Assembly (NCBI GenBank): GCA_003336485.1
Contig: QENH01000001.1
Span: 1 to 34,820, forward strand
Direction: 5' to 3'
Length of the DNA stretch: 34,820 nucleotides
DNA from: Candidatus Methanophagales archaeon
GTDB lineage: Archaea > Halobacteriota > Syntropharchaeia > Alkanophagales > Methanospirareceae
Shown piece after piece: positions 16,312 through 25,683 of the stretch. Under the pieces are notes generated by a model. The model was not told the origin of the DNA and made no database searches. It saw only the letters and a program-made list of their open reading frames with translations. The first letter of the stretch is position 1; every line of letters begins with the position of its first letter. Made by a program: the position numbers and the translations under genes.

Positions 16312-17823
16312 ATGAACCTTAATGAAAAAGAGGAGAGGATAAGGCTCGGTGGTGGAGAAGAACAAGTTAAAAAGCAGCATATGGCTGGCAAGTTAACTGC
16401 ACGTGAAAGAATAGAAAACCTCCTTGATCAAAATAGTTTTGTTGAAGTCAATATGTTTGTAAGTCACCGGTGTACTGATTTTGGCATGAAAAACAAAGCA
16501 GCAGCAGCGGATGGTGTGATAACGGGGTACGGGAAAATTTTTGGAAGGTTAGTATTTCTATTTTCGCAAGATTTTACAGTTATGGGCGGCTCAATAGGAG
16601 AAATGCACGCAAAGAAGATCTGTAATGTTATAGACCTTGCAGTAAAGACTGGTGTACCCTTGATAGGACTCTACGACTCAGGTGGTGCAAGGGTTCAAGA
16701 AGGTATTGACGCATTAAGTGGCTGCGGACAATTATTTTACAGAAATGTAATGGCTTCAGGTCGAATCCCACAAATATCAGCGATTATGGGACCTTGTGCG
16801 GGCGCAGCGGCATATTCACCCGCACTCACCGATTTCATCATCATGGTTAAAGATACCAGTTATATGTTCCTTACCGGCCCTCAAGTTATAAAAACATATA
16901 CTGGAGAAGATGTTGCTTCTGAGAAACTTGGTGGTGCAGATATCCACAATAGCATTAGCGGAGTTGCAGATTTTATTGCTGAAAATGATGAAGAATGTTT
17001 ACAGATGATCAGAGACCTTCTTAACTTTCTGCCATCTAATTGTTTTGAAGATTCTGCATTCGTAGAAACTGGAGATAACCGCCTTAAGGAAATTATAAGC
17101 GAAATAGACATAGACCTCACGAATCATAAAAAAGCATACGATATGCACGAAATAATTAAATCCGTGGTGGATAATGGATACGTTTTCGCGGTCAAACCAA
17201 CTTTTGCAAAGAATATCATAGTGGGGTTTTCACGATTGAGTGGACGTACGATCGGAATAGTAGCTAATCAACCAAATGTACTTGCGGGCTCTTTGGATGC
17301 GGATGCATCGAATAAAGCTGCTAGATTCATCCGATTCTGTGATGCATTCAATATACCGATCGTTACTTTTGTTGATGTGCCGGGGTTTTTACCGGGTGTT
17401 CAGCAGGAGCATCGAGGAGTAATAAAACACGGTGCAAAAATGCTATTTGCATATTCGGAGGCAACCGTGCCAAAGATAACTATTATTGTGCGCAAAGCCT
17501 ACGGTGGTGCATTTCTGGCTATGTGCAGCAAAGATTTAGGTGCTGACCAAGTGTTTGCACTACCAACTGCTGAATTTGCGGTCATGGGTCCTGAAGGAGC
17601 GGTGAATCTCATCTTTAAGAGAGAAAACGATGAAACAAGGAAACAAAAAATTGATGAGTATCGGAATAATTTTGCTAACCCCTATTTCGCTGCATCAAGA
17701 GGACATATTGACGCGGTTATCGAACCACAAGAAATAAGGCCACGATTGATTAGTGCATTGCAGATGCTGTTGAATAAACGAGATGAAAAAGAACAGAAAA
17801 AACATGATATCATCCCGCTATAA
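16312..17823 (+). CDS. Acyl-CoA carboxyltransferase subunit (PccB / MmdA type)
   Basis: 503 residues with two crotonase-like halves. The first contains GKLTARERIENLLDQNSF, YDSGGARVQEG (121-131) and GPCAGAAAYSPALTDF (160-175), the oxyanion site and acyl-CoA region of propionyl/methylmalonyl-CoA enzymes. The second contains FVDVPGFLPGVQQEHRGVIK and RKAYGGAFLAMCSK. It transfers CO2 between carboxybiotin and an acyl-CoA, or the reverse. With the upstream biotin carboxylase and carrier it completes a propionyl- or acetyl-CoA carboxylase. No membrane beta subunit (MmdB/OadB) is nearby, so a sodium-pumping decarboxylase is less likely. No clear Shine-Dalgarno precedes the ATG. Confidence 0.92.
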   Translation: MNLNEKEERIRLGGGEEQVKKQHMAGKLTARERIENLLDQNSFVEVNMFVSHRCTDFGMKNKAAAADGVITGYGKIFGRLVFLFSQDFTVMGGSIGEMHAKKICNVIDLAVKTGVPLIGLYDSGGARVQEGIDALSGCGQLFYRNVMASGRIPQISAIMGPCAGAAAYSPALTDFIIMVKDTSYMFLTGPQVIKTYTGEDVASEKLGGADIHNSISGVADFIAENDEECLQMIRDLLNFLPSNCFEDSAFVETGDNRLKEIISEIDIDLTNHKKAYDMHEIIKSVVDNGYVFAVKPTFAKNIIVGFSRLSGRTIGIVANQPNVLAGSLDADASNKAARFIRFCDAFNIPIVTFVDVPGFLPGVQQEHRGVIKHGAKMLFAYSEATVPKITIIVRKAYGGAFLAMCSKDLGADQVFALPTAEFAVMGPEGAVNLIFKRENDETRKQKIDEYRNNFANPYFAASRGHIDAVIEPQEIRPRLISALQMLLNKRDEKEQKKHDIIPL

Positions 17824-17868
17824 TGTTGCTCATAATTATGGTGAATATAATATCTGATTTGTCTGAAG

Positions 17869-18978
17869 ATGGAAAGAAAATGGACTATAAGAGCTTATGA
17901 GAATGGTGATGAGATAGGAATATTCGAACTTGCGAATGCCGTGCATCCCGATAGGAAATATGATCGAGGAAAGTGGATGAGCTGGTGGAGATGGAAATAT
18001 GGTGATAATCCCGCTGGTCGTTCAAGATTTTTGGTCGCGGATCATGATGGTAAGATTGTTGGCATGCGCCCTTTTATTCTTGTAAAGATGCAAATTGCGG
18101 ATGAAACTGTCATGGCCTCACAAAATACAGATCTCAAGACCCATCCACGCTATAGACGGCAAGGGATATTTTCTACATTAGAGAAAAACTCATTTAGCCA
18201 GTTAAAGGAAGAAGAGATATGCCTAACTTATTCTTTTCCAAACGTGAGTTCTTATCCTGGTTATATGAATACCGGATTGTTTACGGATATTTGTGCCTTA
18301 AAAACACTGATCAAACCACTTAATCTAAGGAACGCACTCAAAAAGCGTATCAAAAATAACTGTCTGCTAAATATATGCACAATAACTGGAAGTATCTTTA
18401 TTGCTATCTTTTATAGAACTAAAAAGTCTCCAGAAATCAAAGGTTTAACAATTTCAAAGATTGTATCCTTTGATAATCGGATTAACGATTTTTGGAATAA
18501 TATTTCAAGTGACTACAAGATAATTGTCGTAAGGAACCAGGAATACTTGAATTGGAGATATATCAATAGACCAGATAGAAATTATACGATTTATCTCGCT
18601 GAAGAAGAAGGGGTAATATGTGGATATATGGTTTTGAGGTGTGTGAAAGAACAAGACCTATCATCAGGATATATAATTGATATTATAGCACCGTTAGATC
18701 GATCAGAGGTAATCCATTCTTTACTTTCAGAGGCTATAAAATACTTTAAAGAGGAAAGAGTGGATGTTATTCTTTGTACGATGATAGTTGATAAAATATT
18801 TTACAAGATTTTTAGAAAAAATGGTTTCATATCCACTCATTTTATAAGTACCATATCCAAACGCTTTAGAATCGGGAGTGAACATATTGTACGCATCAAT
18901 TCACCTAAAGTATCTGAGACCTACCTCAAAGACCCGAAAAATTGGTTTGTTCAATTAGGCGATTCGGATTTTATCTAA
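17869..18978 (+). CDS. GNAT-like N-acetyltransferase
   Basis: 369 residues. The N-terminal half has the GNAT acetyl-CoA loop in THPRYRRQGIFSTL (about 90-103) preceded by GMRPFILVKMQI strands. The C-terminal half contains NWRYINRP and a second alpha/beta portion with EEGVICGYMVLR, suggesting a tandem GNAT or FemAB-like arrangement. Such proteins are common beside glycan operons and may acylate an amino sugar. The substrate cannot be told from sequence. It lies 45 bases beyond the carboxyltransferase gene and before the DUF2206 gene. Confidence 0.75.
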   Translation: MERKWTIRAYENGDEIGIFELANAVHPDRKYDRGKWMSWWRWKYGDNPAGRSRFLVADHDGKIVGMRPFILVKMQIADETVMASQNTDLKTHPRYRRQGIFSTLEKNSFSQLKEEEICLTYSFPNVSSYPGYMNTGLFTDICALKTLIKPLNLRNALKKRIKNNCLLNICTITGSIFIAIFYRTKKSPEIKGLTISKIVSFDNRINDFWNNISSDYKIIVVRNQEYLNWRYINRPDRNYTIYLAEEEGVICGYMVLRCVKEQDLSSGYIIDIIAPLDRSEVIHSLLSEAIKYFKEERVDVILCTMIVDKIFYKIFRKNGFISTHFISTISKRFRIGSEHIVRINSPKVSETYLKDPKNWFVQLGDSDFI

Positions 18979-19011
18979 AATCCCACAAATTCAATAAGGG
19001 AGAATCCAGGA

Positions 19012-21270
19012 ATGAAAAATGGATTGATTTTAATAAATAATTTCGGAACTAAAAAATGGCTGGTATTTATAATCGCAGTACTTCTTGTAGCAGACCTTGT
19101 AATACTTTTAGACATCCCATTCCTAAGGCAAGTTCTTGGCTTCCTTTTCCTCACGATTTTACCTGGATTCTTAATCCTTTGGATACTGAAATTAAATAAA
19201 ATAGGATTGACAGAAAAGTTTGTATTGTCAGTAGGCTTGAGCATCTCTTTTCTACTGTTCTTTGGGTTGTTACTAAATAATACATCACTTGCTATTAATT
19301 ATAACTTACCATTATCTACAATTCCTCTATTGATCTCATTTAATATTGCAGTTATTATATTGGCAATTATTGGATGCAAAATAAATAAAGAGCCATTATT
19401 TACTCTTCCCAATCTAAATTTAAGTACATCAGAAAAGGCATTTTTAATCATTCCATTTTTGTTTCCAGCATTGAGCATATTTGGAATGTACGTAATGAAT
19501 ACCACAGATAATAATGCAATTTTGATGTTTATGTTATTTTTGATCCCGATTTATATTGCTTTCGTATGTTTCTTCAATCATGAATTTTCAGAGAGACTTT
19601 ATCCAGTTGTGATATTTTTGATTAGTGTCTCTTTATTGCTGATGTTAGCATTGAGGTCTAATCATATCATAGGAGTAGATACGCATCACGAATACTATTT
19701 TTTTGCGATTACCTTAGATAGATTACAATGGCGAGTACTCGGACATTCCACGCTTGATGCATGTGTTAGCAGTTCATTATTGCCAACGATATACCAGTCC
19801 ATATTGAATATACCATCGGAATTTTTATTCAAAATTCTTTATCCATTATTATTCTCCATTTCTCCATTGATAATATATATTATATCAAGGAGATATGTCG
19901 GGGAACTTTACGGGTTTCTTACATCATTCTATTTCATGTCCCTAGCTAATTTTTTGTGGACTTCAGCTCATACACGCACAAATACCGCGATATTGTTCTT
20001 TGCACTTGCGATGATGACGTTATTTAATGAGAGGATGGATCCGCTGAAAAAGAGAATTTTATTCATCGTATTTATAACATCTTGTATGGTATCTCACTAT
20101 TCAACCACGTATATATTCTTTTTCATCATGCTCGTAAGCTTTTTGGCAATAGAGGCGCTTTCAAAGAAATACGCATTTAAAAGAGTAATAAGTTTAACGG
20201 TTCTAATTTTATTCGCTACAATGATCTTCTTCTGGTATTCGCAGGTAACCGAAACCACGTTTAATGTCGGTGTGCGATTCGTCGAAGACACATTCAGTAA
20301 TTTAAATAGGTTCTTTCTCGAAGAGTCGAGGAGCGGAGTTACACAAGCGATGCTTGGAAAGGACATCGAGCAAAAAGGCATTCCACATCAGATAGAATTC
20401 ATGCTCACGTGGCTAACCTTCCTGTTCATTGGCATCGGAATCATCACATTTATAAGAAGATGCAAGGAGATGTCATTTCCTGAAGAGAATTTTAATAAGA
20501 CAGATTTTTTGAAAGAGAAATTTGAAGTCGAATATTTCGTGGTTGCGCTTGTGTGTACTGGATTGTTTGTTGCGATAGTTCTGACCCCATATATTACAGT
20601 AGGGTATAGCTTGGATAGGACGTATCTTTTTGGGATAGTCGTATTGTCCGTCTTTTTTGTGATTGGTGGGATAATAGTGGCAAAGTATTTGAACAAACTG
20701 CTTGCAGTTCTTCTGGGTAAAGCATCAACAAACTTTTCTTTTAAAAAGAAAACTATACTAAAGAAACAAAAAGAAGAGAAAAAAGCTTTACAGAACCCTC
20801 TTAGAAAAAGCATTGATGAAAAAGAACCTTTGCAAGTCCGGGCGTATTTGATTATACTATTGATATTAATTCCTTATTTTTTGTCTGTTACGGGTGTTAG
20901 TTATCAGATGTTTGGTGTTCCACGAGCGATTACTTTAAATTCAGAAGGGGAGCAGTATGATCGGTATTATGTGCATGATCAGGAAAGTTCCGGTGCAAGA
21001 TGGTTGAAGGAATATCGTGAACGTAAATCGGGGCGTATATGTACCGATCATCAAGGATTGTATAAGTTGATTAGTCAAGGGAAAATAAATATTGGGTCCA
21101 TCGATGAACGTTCACTTTTCAAAAATAAAGAACTCCCTAAAGGTTATATCTATATTAGAATATTGATGTGGTCAAGTGGATCCTATGATATAAGTGAGAT
21201 TTCCAATCGTCTATATAAAACAAATAAGGTTTATGACAGCGATGTGGCGATATATAAAAAAGAAAAATAA
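19012..21270 (+). CDS. DUF2206-type polytopic membrane protein
   Basis: 752 residues, dominated by many hydrophobic helices from residue 20 to about 465 and a few more around 500-545 and 605-625. A lysine-rich cytoplasmic stretch (about 575-600) and a soluble C-terminal domain (about 640-752) containing GARWLKEYRERKSGRI follow. The organisation, with an early charged loop SNHIIGVDTHHEYYFF, matches DUF2206 proteins in archaeal glycosylation loci. The Asp-His pair in the first large loop recalls GT-C enzymes, so a lipid-linked sugar transferase is possible (inference). AAGGGAGAA precedes the ATG. It converges on the minus-strand GT4 gene with an 8-base gap. Confidence 0.75.
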   Translation: MKNGLILINNFGTKKWLVFIIAVLLVADLVILLDIPFLRQVLGFLFLTILPGFLILWILKLNKIGLTEKFVLSVGLSISFLLFFGLLLNNTSLAINYNLPLSTIPLLISFNIAVIILAIIGCKINKEPLFTLPNLNLSTSEKAFLIIPFLFPALSIFGMYVMNTTDNNAILMFMLFLIPIYIAFVCFFNHEFSERLYPVVIFLISVSLLLMLALRSNHIIGVDTHHEYYFFAITLDRLQWRVLGHSTLDACVSSSLLPTIYQSILNIPSEFLFKILYPLLFSISPLIIYIISRRYVGELYGFLTSFYFMSLANFLWTSAHTRTNTAILFFALAMMTLFNERMDPLKKRILFIVFITSCMVSHYSTTYIFFFIMLVSFLAIEALSKKYAFKRVISLTVLILFATMIFFWYSQVTETTFNVGVRFVEDTFSNLNRFFLEESRSGVTQAMLGKDIEQKGIPHQIEFMLTWLTFLFIGIGIITFIRRCKEMSFPEENFNKTDFLKEKFEVEYFVVALVCTGLFVAIVLTPYITVGYSLDRTYLFGIVVLSVFFVIGGIIVAKYLNKLLAVLLGKASTNFSFKKKTILKKQKEEKKALQNPLRKSIDEKEPLQVRAYLIILLILIPYFLSVTGVSYQMFGVPRAITLNSEGEQYDRYYVHDQESSGARWLKEYRERKSGRICTDHQGLYKLISQGKINIGSIDERSLFKNKELPKGYIYIRILMWSSGSYDISEISNRLYKTNKVYDSDVAIYKKEK

Positions 21271-21278
21271 TCGAGATA

Positions 21279-22430
21279 CTATCTTTTTAGCACGGTTTCA
21301 TAAATTTTCATCGTCTTCTCGGCGATATCCGCCCAAGAAAATTCATTTTCAGCTCTTTTTCTTGCATTAAATCCCATTTCAATTCGTTTCTCATCGTCAA
21401 TCAATAAGGAGCCTATTGCACGGGCTAAAGCTTCAGAATTCTTTGGAGGGACTAATACACCCGTTATATTGTTAGTTATTATTTGTGGAATACCACCCAC
21501 ATTTGTCCCAACTAATGGCTTACCGCTCGCCATTGCTTCCAATCCAGCAATGCTTGTAGCTTCTTTTAAAGATGGCAAAACTACAATATCAGACGCAGCA
21601 TGATATTCCGGCATTTCTGAATTAGGTACGTTACCTGTAAATATAACTCGATTTGTGATTTTTAATTTAGAAGTTTCGTTTTTTAATTTGTCCATTTCCG
21701 AACCAACACCAACGATTAGGCATTTCACGTTGTTGTTCTTTCGGGTAATGTATGGAATTGCTTTTATAAAATATTGTACACCGTTTTTCGGTTCAAGCCG
21801 TCGAGGACATAAAATAACCTTTTCATTCGCATTTATTTTATATTTTCTTTTAATCACATCTCCTTTTACATTTGGGTTAAATTTTTTTAGATCCACACCA
21901 TTTGATATGTATGCAGTCTTATTTGCATTTACACCGAGTTTGATGACAGTGTCAGCCAACTCTCTACTAGGCCCGATAACATGATCTGAATGACTTAATA
22001 ACCATCTATAGAGCCACATATACTTTCCTTTCTCCACGGCTTCAAGAAAACCAGAAGAATGCTCGGTTTGTACTTTTGATATTTTTGATATGAATTTTGC
22101 AATGAATGCGTCAGGAAGAACATCATGATAATGTATTATATCTACACCTTCATTTTTTATTAACAATTTGAGTTTAAACCATGCCGAAAAAGCATATGTA
22201 AAAATCCCGATAAACCTTATGCGCGGGAAATATATTCGGTGTACTTTTATTCCATCAATCACCTCACATTTTTTCACACGAAAATCGTTCCCAAATGTTA
22301 TTACATGTACATCATTACCCTGCTTTACCAAAGCCTTTGAAAGTTCAAATACATGTACTCCCATCCCGCCTCCAATGCCTTTTAAACCTGGGGGAAAGCT
22401 AATAGATAGCATGCAGATTTTAAATGACAC
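21279..22430 (-). CDS. Family 4 glycosyltransferase (GT-B fold)
   Basis: 383 residues from a GTG with a strong AAGGAGTGA placed inside the end of the methyltransferase gene. The N-terminal glycine loop is GIGGGMGVHVFELSKALVKQ. HYHDVLPDAFIAKF lies near 100-113, QTEHSSGF near 122-129. The donor domain has ILCPRRLEPKNGVQYFIKA and the canonical EATSIAGLEAMASGKPLVGT E-x7-E site. All GT4 landmarks are present and it looks functional. It is the last gene of a minus-strand run that begins near 24107. Confidence 0.92.
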   Translation of the reverse strand: MSFKICMLSISFPPGLKGIGGGMGVHVFELSKALVKQGNDVHVITFGNDFRVKKCEVIDGIKVHRIYFPRIRFIGIFTYAFSAWFKLKLLIKNEGVDIIHYHDVLPDAFIAKFISKISKVQTEHSSGFLEAVEKGKYMWLYRWLLSHSDHVIGPSRELADTVIKLGVNANKTAYISNGVDLKKFNPNVKGDVIKRKYKINANEKVILCPRRLEPKNGVQYFIKAIPYITRKNNNVKCLIVGVGSEMDKLKNETSKLKITNRVIFTGNVPNSEMPEYHAASDIVVLPSLKEATSIAGLEAMASGKPLVGTNVGGIPQIITNNITGVLVPPKNSEALARAIGSLLIDDEKRIEMGFNARKRAENEFSWADIAEKTMKIYETVLKR

Positions 22431-22436
22431 TTTTTA

Positions 22437-23153
22437 TCACTCCTTTTTGAAGATTATTATTTTCGCCTTTGCAATTTTTTTGAAGATTTTAAACTTGAAT
22501 AAACTCTCCAATTTTAAAGATAATTTCGGAAACAACTTAGTTAGCCGCCTATAGGTTTGCAATATCAGATACAATTCGTGCTCTCTAATCTTCTGGAAGC
22601 CCAAATTTTCCAACTCTGACACATATATATCTTTAGATCTAAATCTTACATGCGCAGCATTATAAACTTCTTTAGAACGCCATCCTTCAAGTATGATTAA
22701 CAGACCATCTTTCTTAATAATTCTGCTAAATTCTGTTAACGATTCTTTCCAATCTTTATTATCTACTATGTGGTATGATACGTCAAAGCAATGAATAATA
22801 TCAAAAGTTTCATCCTTGAACGGAGATAAATCCAATTTAGAAACTAAAAAGTAGGCATTGGGTACCTTTTGTTTTGCATACTGAACAGCATTCTTTGAAA
22901 TATCAATTCCCACCACTATGCTCTTTTTGTTGGTATAGAACTGTGAAAAAACTCCGATGCCACAACCAGCATCTAAAACTTTTTTATCAAACAAACTTAT
23001 CTCGCTAAATAATTTCTTAAGAATATTGAATTTTGCCTGATAAATATACTGGTTTACTCTATCACCATAACCTAAATGACCTACGGATTTTAATCGCCCT
23101 TGTCCGTTGTCAATTCTTCGTTCCCAAAACTCTTTTGGTTCGTAACTTTTCAT
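22437..23153 (-). CDS. Class I SAM-dependent methyltransferase
   Basis: 238 residues from ATG 23153; a GTG nine bases upstream is part of the AGGTGA ribosome site, so the ATG is preferred. SAM-binding motif I is VLDAGCGIGVFSQF, followed by VVGIDISKNAVQYAKQK, the acidic loop ending strand 2. FDIIHCFDVSYHIVD is motif IV and SRIIKKDGLLIILEGW the strand 5 region of Methyltransf_11/23 proteins. No membrane helices. Its position between two glycosyltransferase genes suggests O-methylation of a sugar or of a lipid-linked intermediate. Confidence 0.9.
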   Translation of the reverse strand: MKSYEPKEFWERRIDNGQGRLKSVGHLGYGDRVNQYIYQAKFNILKKLFSEISLFDKKVLDAGCGIGVFSQFYTNKKSIVVGIDISKNAVQYAKQKVPNAYFLVSKLDLSPFKDETFDIIHCFDVSYHIVDNKDWKESLTEFSRIIKKDGLLIILEGWRSKEVYNAAHVRFRSKDIYVSELENLGFQKIREHELYLILQTYRRLTKLFPKLSLKLESLFKFKIFKKIAKAKIIIFKKE

Positions 23154-23207
23154 CTTTTTCACCTACTCAAGTTCCCTCATTTTATTCAGCGAAAAATCAT
23201 TTCAGAA

Positions 23208-24107
23208 CTAATACTTAGTTTTGCATTTATAATCTTTAAAATATTTAATAGGCCATTTAGGGTCAATCATTGATCTTGAAAAACCAATAAAGTGATATAA
23301 TAAGTTCGCTGTTAATATAACATTTTGTGAATAATTCTTACCGCTTTTAATAGCTTTCCAATATATAGGTACATAAATAAGGCGGTAGAATCCAACTAAT
23401 ACAAAAAAGTTTTTATTTTTTTTCATTAGGTAGTATAAACCAACACCCGCAAGAATTCGTCTTTTTTTAAAAGTGTTCCAATCAGTTTCACAAGGATGCC
23501 ATACAATTGCTTTATCTTCATACTTGATTATATGGCCTTTATTGATAATACGAAGACCAAGATCTATATCCTCACTTGCCGGTAATGGAAAAGATTCATC
23601 AAATCCGTCAATCTCTTCTAACACCTTTTTCTTATATGCTATATTATTTGTAGCAAAAGAACCTTTTGATTTATAAATGTATTTAGTCAATGCTTCGGCT
23701 AAAGGACCTTCAGAATTTAATTTTACTTTACCTCTTACACCAGATATATTACTATTTCTAAAGAAACATGAGGATATATGAAACAACCAATCCTTATCTG
23801 CAATACAATGATCATCTGTAAACGCAATAATTTCCCCCATTGCGTTTTTTATCCCCTTATTTCTTGCTGTTGCTGGTCCCTTGTTCTCTTGTTTGAAATA
23901 TCGTAGGGAACAAGGGGATTTTTTCATTAGTCCTTTAACCATCTCTTTTGTTTTATCAATAGAACCATCATCCACAATAATAATTTCATATTTATCTTTT
24001 GGATAAGTTTGGTCAAACAGTGATTCAATACACTCTTTTAGCAATTCTTTTCTGTTGTATGTTGAGATTACAACACTAACAATCAAATTGTTTTCGTTAT
24101 GTTTCAT
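23208..24107 (-). CDS. Family 2 glycosyltransferase (GT-A fold)
   Basis: About 299 residues from ATG 24107; a TTG nine bases upstream is in frame. VSVVISTYNRKELLKECIES opens the fold, IIIVDDGSIDKTKE binds the nucleotide, NKGPATARNKGI is the conserved loop, and FTDDHC is the DxD-type metal site. PASEDIDLGLRI supplies the ED catalytic region. A hydrophobic patch near residues 235-255 may anchor it to the membrane. It belongs to the same minus-strand run as the methyltransferase, 54 bases away. Confidence 0.9.
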   Translation of the reverse strand: MKHNENNLIVSVVISTYNRKELLKECIESLFDQTYPKDKYEIIIVDDGSIDKTKEMVKGLMKKSPCSLRYFKQENKGPATARNKGIKNAMGEIIAFTDDHCIADKDWLFHISSCFFRNSNISGVRGKVKLNSEGPLAEALTKYIYKSKGSFATNNIAYKKKVLEEIDGFDESFPLPASEDIDLGLRIINKGHIIKYEDKAIVWHPCETDWNTFKKRRILAGVGLYYLMKKNKNFFVLVGFYRLIYVPIYWKAIKSGKNYSQNVILTANLLYHFIGFSRSMIDPKWPIKYFKDYKCKTKY

Positions 24108-24239
24108 TTCTGTCAACTATTTTTGAGATGCTCTTAGCGAGTTCCTTCGTTATACGGTAAAAGGCAAGTACCTACGATATTTTCATCTGTAACATATAAA
24201 ATTTCCATTCTATTCAGCATGTTTGGATTATCTGTTTCT

Positions 24240-25145
24240 TCACTTAAGCTCCTTAACTCGGTTCCATGCCCTTTTGAGCGCTCTTTTTGATACAGCTAGC
24301 GGAAACTCTAGCGGAAGCATCCAAGGACTCCGTCGCATCCTTTGTAAAAAGCGCCGTAGGTGATTAGTGAAGGGCGTAGGTTGAATTGCCTGTGGTGTCA
24401 AGATGTGGGTTACATCTTCCAGGTCCATGAGATGCCATCTGCCGCCAGCTAACTTCAGGTTACGTTTAGCCTCCGGACCTTCCCAAAACTCCTTCTCACC
24501 TTGAGAGAAATGGGAGTAGTTATGATTTTGATGCACCGCCATAATCTCTTCAGTCCCATCAATCACCGACACATGCATGGAACGTGCCTTGTAAATCATC
24601 CAATTATCCCACCTGACGCGCCCGATAGCAAAGGGTGGGATATCATTCAAAAGCTCTCGTGGAAAGACAAAATAATCAATATACGATTGATTGAACAAAA
24701 TACCTTGTTTCTGCACAAAAGCCCGTAAACGTTTCTCCCAATCAGCATGATTGAACTTCCATGGTGCATCTATGTCAACACCCCATCGACGTCCCACCAG
24801 CAAAAAGGGCTCTCTTTTTTTCCACTGAATCACCCTTTGAACCCCTTTCAAAAAGTCGCTCATAAATATAATATCACTATTCACATAGCATAACACATCA
24901 TATTTTCCCACCTCTCGAGCTTTTTCAAACAGAGAACTTATTAAGGGTGTGCCATACTCGTTCTTTGCCACTTTTGATATATGTCGCACCTTTAATTCTC
25001 GTGCAACTTCTGCTACCCCTACCTCGTCCCCAAACAAAATCACCTCACATTGCGGGCGCAGTCGTAGCCAGCTCTCAATTGCATTGCGCTGAATGATGCC
25101 AATATGCCCCTGAAATGCCTTGGGCGCCGTAAAGAAGGTTATCAT
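24240..25145 (-). CDS. Putative glycosyltransferase with DxD-like motif
   Basis: I start it at ATG 25145, with AGGAGA 8 bases upstream; a longer frame to 25244 overlaps the neighbouring GT fragment and carries no conserved sequence. It has 301 residues. MITFFTAPKAFQGHIGIIQR opens a Rossmann-like domain, LCYVNSDIIF (about 86-95) looks like a donor-binding strand with an NSD/DxD-type site, and RVRWDNWMIYKA resembles the catalytic region of small GT-A enzymes in polysaccharide loci. The C-terminus is basic and amphipathic and may contact the membrane. The gene is more GC-rich than its neighbours, hinting at recent acquisition. Confidence 0.65.
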   Translation of the reverse strand: MITFFTAPKAFQGHIGIIQRNAIESWLRLRPQCEVILFGDEVGVAEVARELKVRHISKVAKNEYGTPLISSLFEKAREVGKYDVLCYVNSDIIFMSDFLKGVQRVIQWKKREPFLLVGRRWGVDIDAPWKFNHADWEKRLRAFVQKQGILFNQSYIDYFVFPRELLNDIPPFAIGRVRWDNWMIYKARSMHVSVIDGTEEIMAVHQNHNYSHFSQGEKEFWEGPEAKRNLKLAGGRWHLMDLEDVTHILTPQAIQPTPFTNHLRRFLQRMRRSPWMLPLEFPLAVSKRALKRAWNRVKELK

Positions 25146-25206
25146 AATTGCTTTATCTCCTCTTTCACTTCCGTCATCGCCCTCTTCTGTATTATTTACC
25201 TTAAGG

Positions 25207-25602
25207 TCATACCGTTTGCTCAAACCTATCCAATATCTGAGCATACAACTTCAAATAATTGCCTACCTGCCGTTTTAGCGTGAAATTATCTTCAACTCTT
25301 TGCCGTGCCAAAATCCCCGCCTTCTCTTTTAAACCATCATCACTTAAAAAAAGTTCGACCCCATCAGCCAAATCATCCAAATTTTTATACTCGGCAACAT
25401 ATCCCTTTTTCAAATGCTCTACCAGTTCCGGCACGCAGCCAGTATTAAAAGCTATAACCGGCGTGCCACAAGCCATTGCTTCTAAAACGACCATAGGGCA
25501 ATTATCAGCTAATGCCAAATATAAAAGGAAATCAGAAGCCGCAAAGTATTCTGCCGTCTTAACTGCCTCATATGTAATATAGAATAATGCCATGAAGTCC
25601 AC
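25207..25602 (-). pseudogene. C-terminal fragment of a family 4 glycosyltransferase
   Basis: About 120 residues match only the donor-binding end of a GT4 enzyme: ADNCPMVVLEAMACGTPVIA, then FNTGCVPELVEHLKKGYVAE and a helical tail. The N-terminal acceptor domain and half of the donor domain are missing. The frame opens with a GTG but the preceding residues have no homology. Upstream in the same frame, across a stop, lies the start of a GDP-mannose dehydratase. The fragment is therefore the right side of a deletion or recombination joint and is unlikely to be active. Confidence 0.75.
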
Positions 25603-25620
25603 ATTTATAGTTTTATTTAT

Positions 25621-25683
25621 TTATATCTCAGCTAAATACGAACCGTCTTGTTCTGTAATGTCGGTGACTAGCGTTTTTATCAT
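25621..25683 (-). pseudogene. N-terminal stub of GDP-mannose 4,6-dehydratase
   Basis: An ATG at 25683 overlaps the end of the frame-restored HepT gene and encodes 20 residues, containing TDITEQDGSYLAE. This matches the highly conserved start of GDP-mannose 4,6-dehydratase (TGITGQDGSYLAE), with two of the NAD-loop glycines changed to D and E. A TAA ends it at 25623-25621, after which the frame continues into the GT4 fragment. Only the dehydratase's first strand-loop-helix remains. Confidence 0.6.

Noticed and set aside
20388-20813. Long minus-strand frame inside the DUF2206 gene
   Set aside because: It is a shadow of the plus-strand membrane gene with no domain and no ribosome site.
24117-24239. 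Short minus-strand frame starting MLNRMEILYVTDENIVG in the gap after the glycosyltransferase
   Set aside because: Only about 28 codons and no clear family; the ILYVTD start is suggestive of a GT4 remnant but not enough to call.
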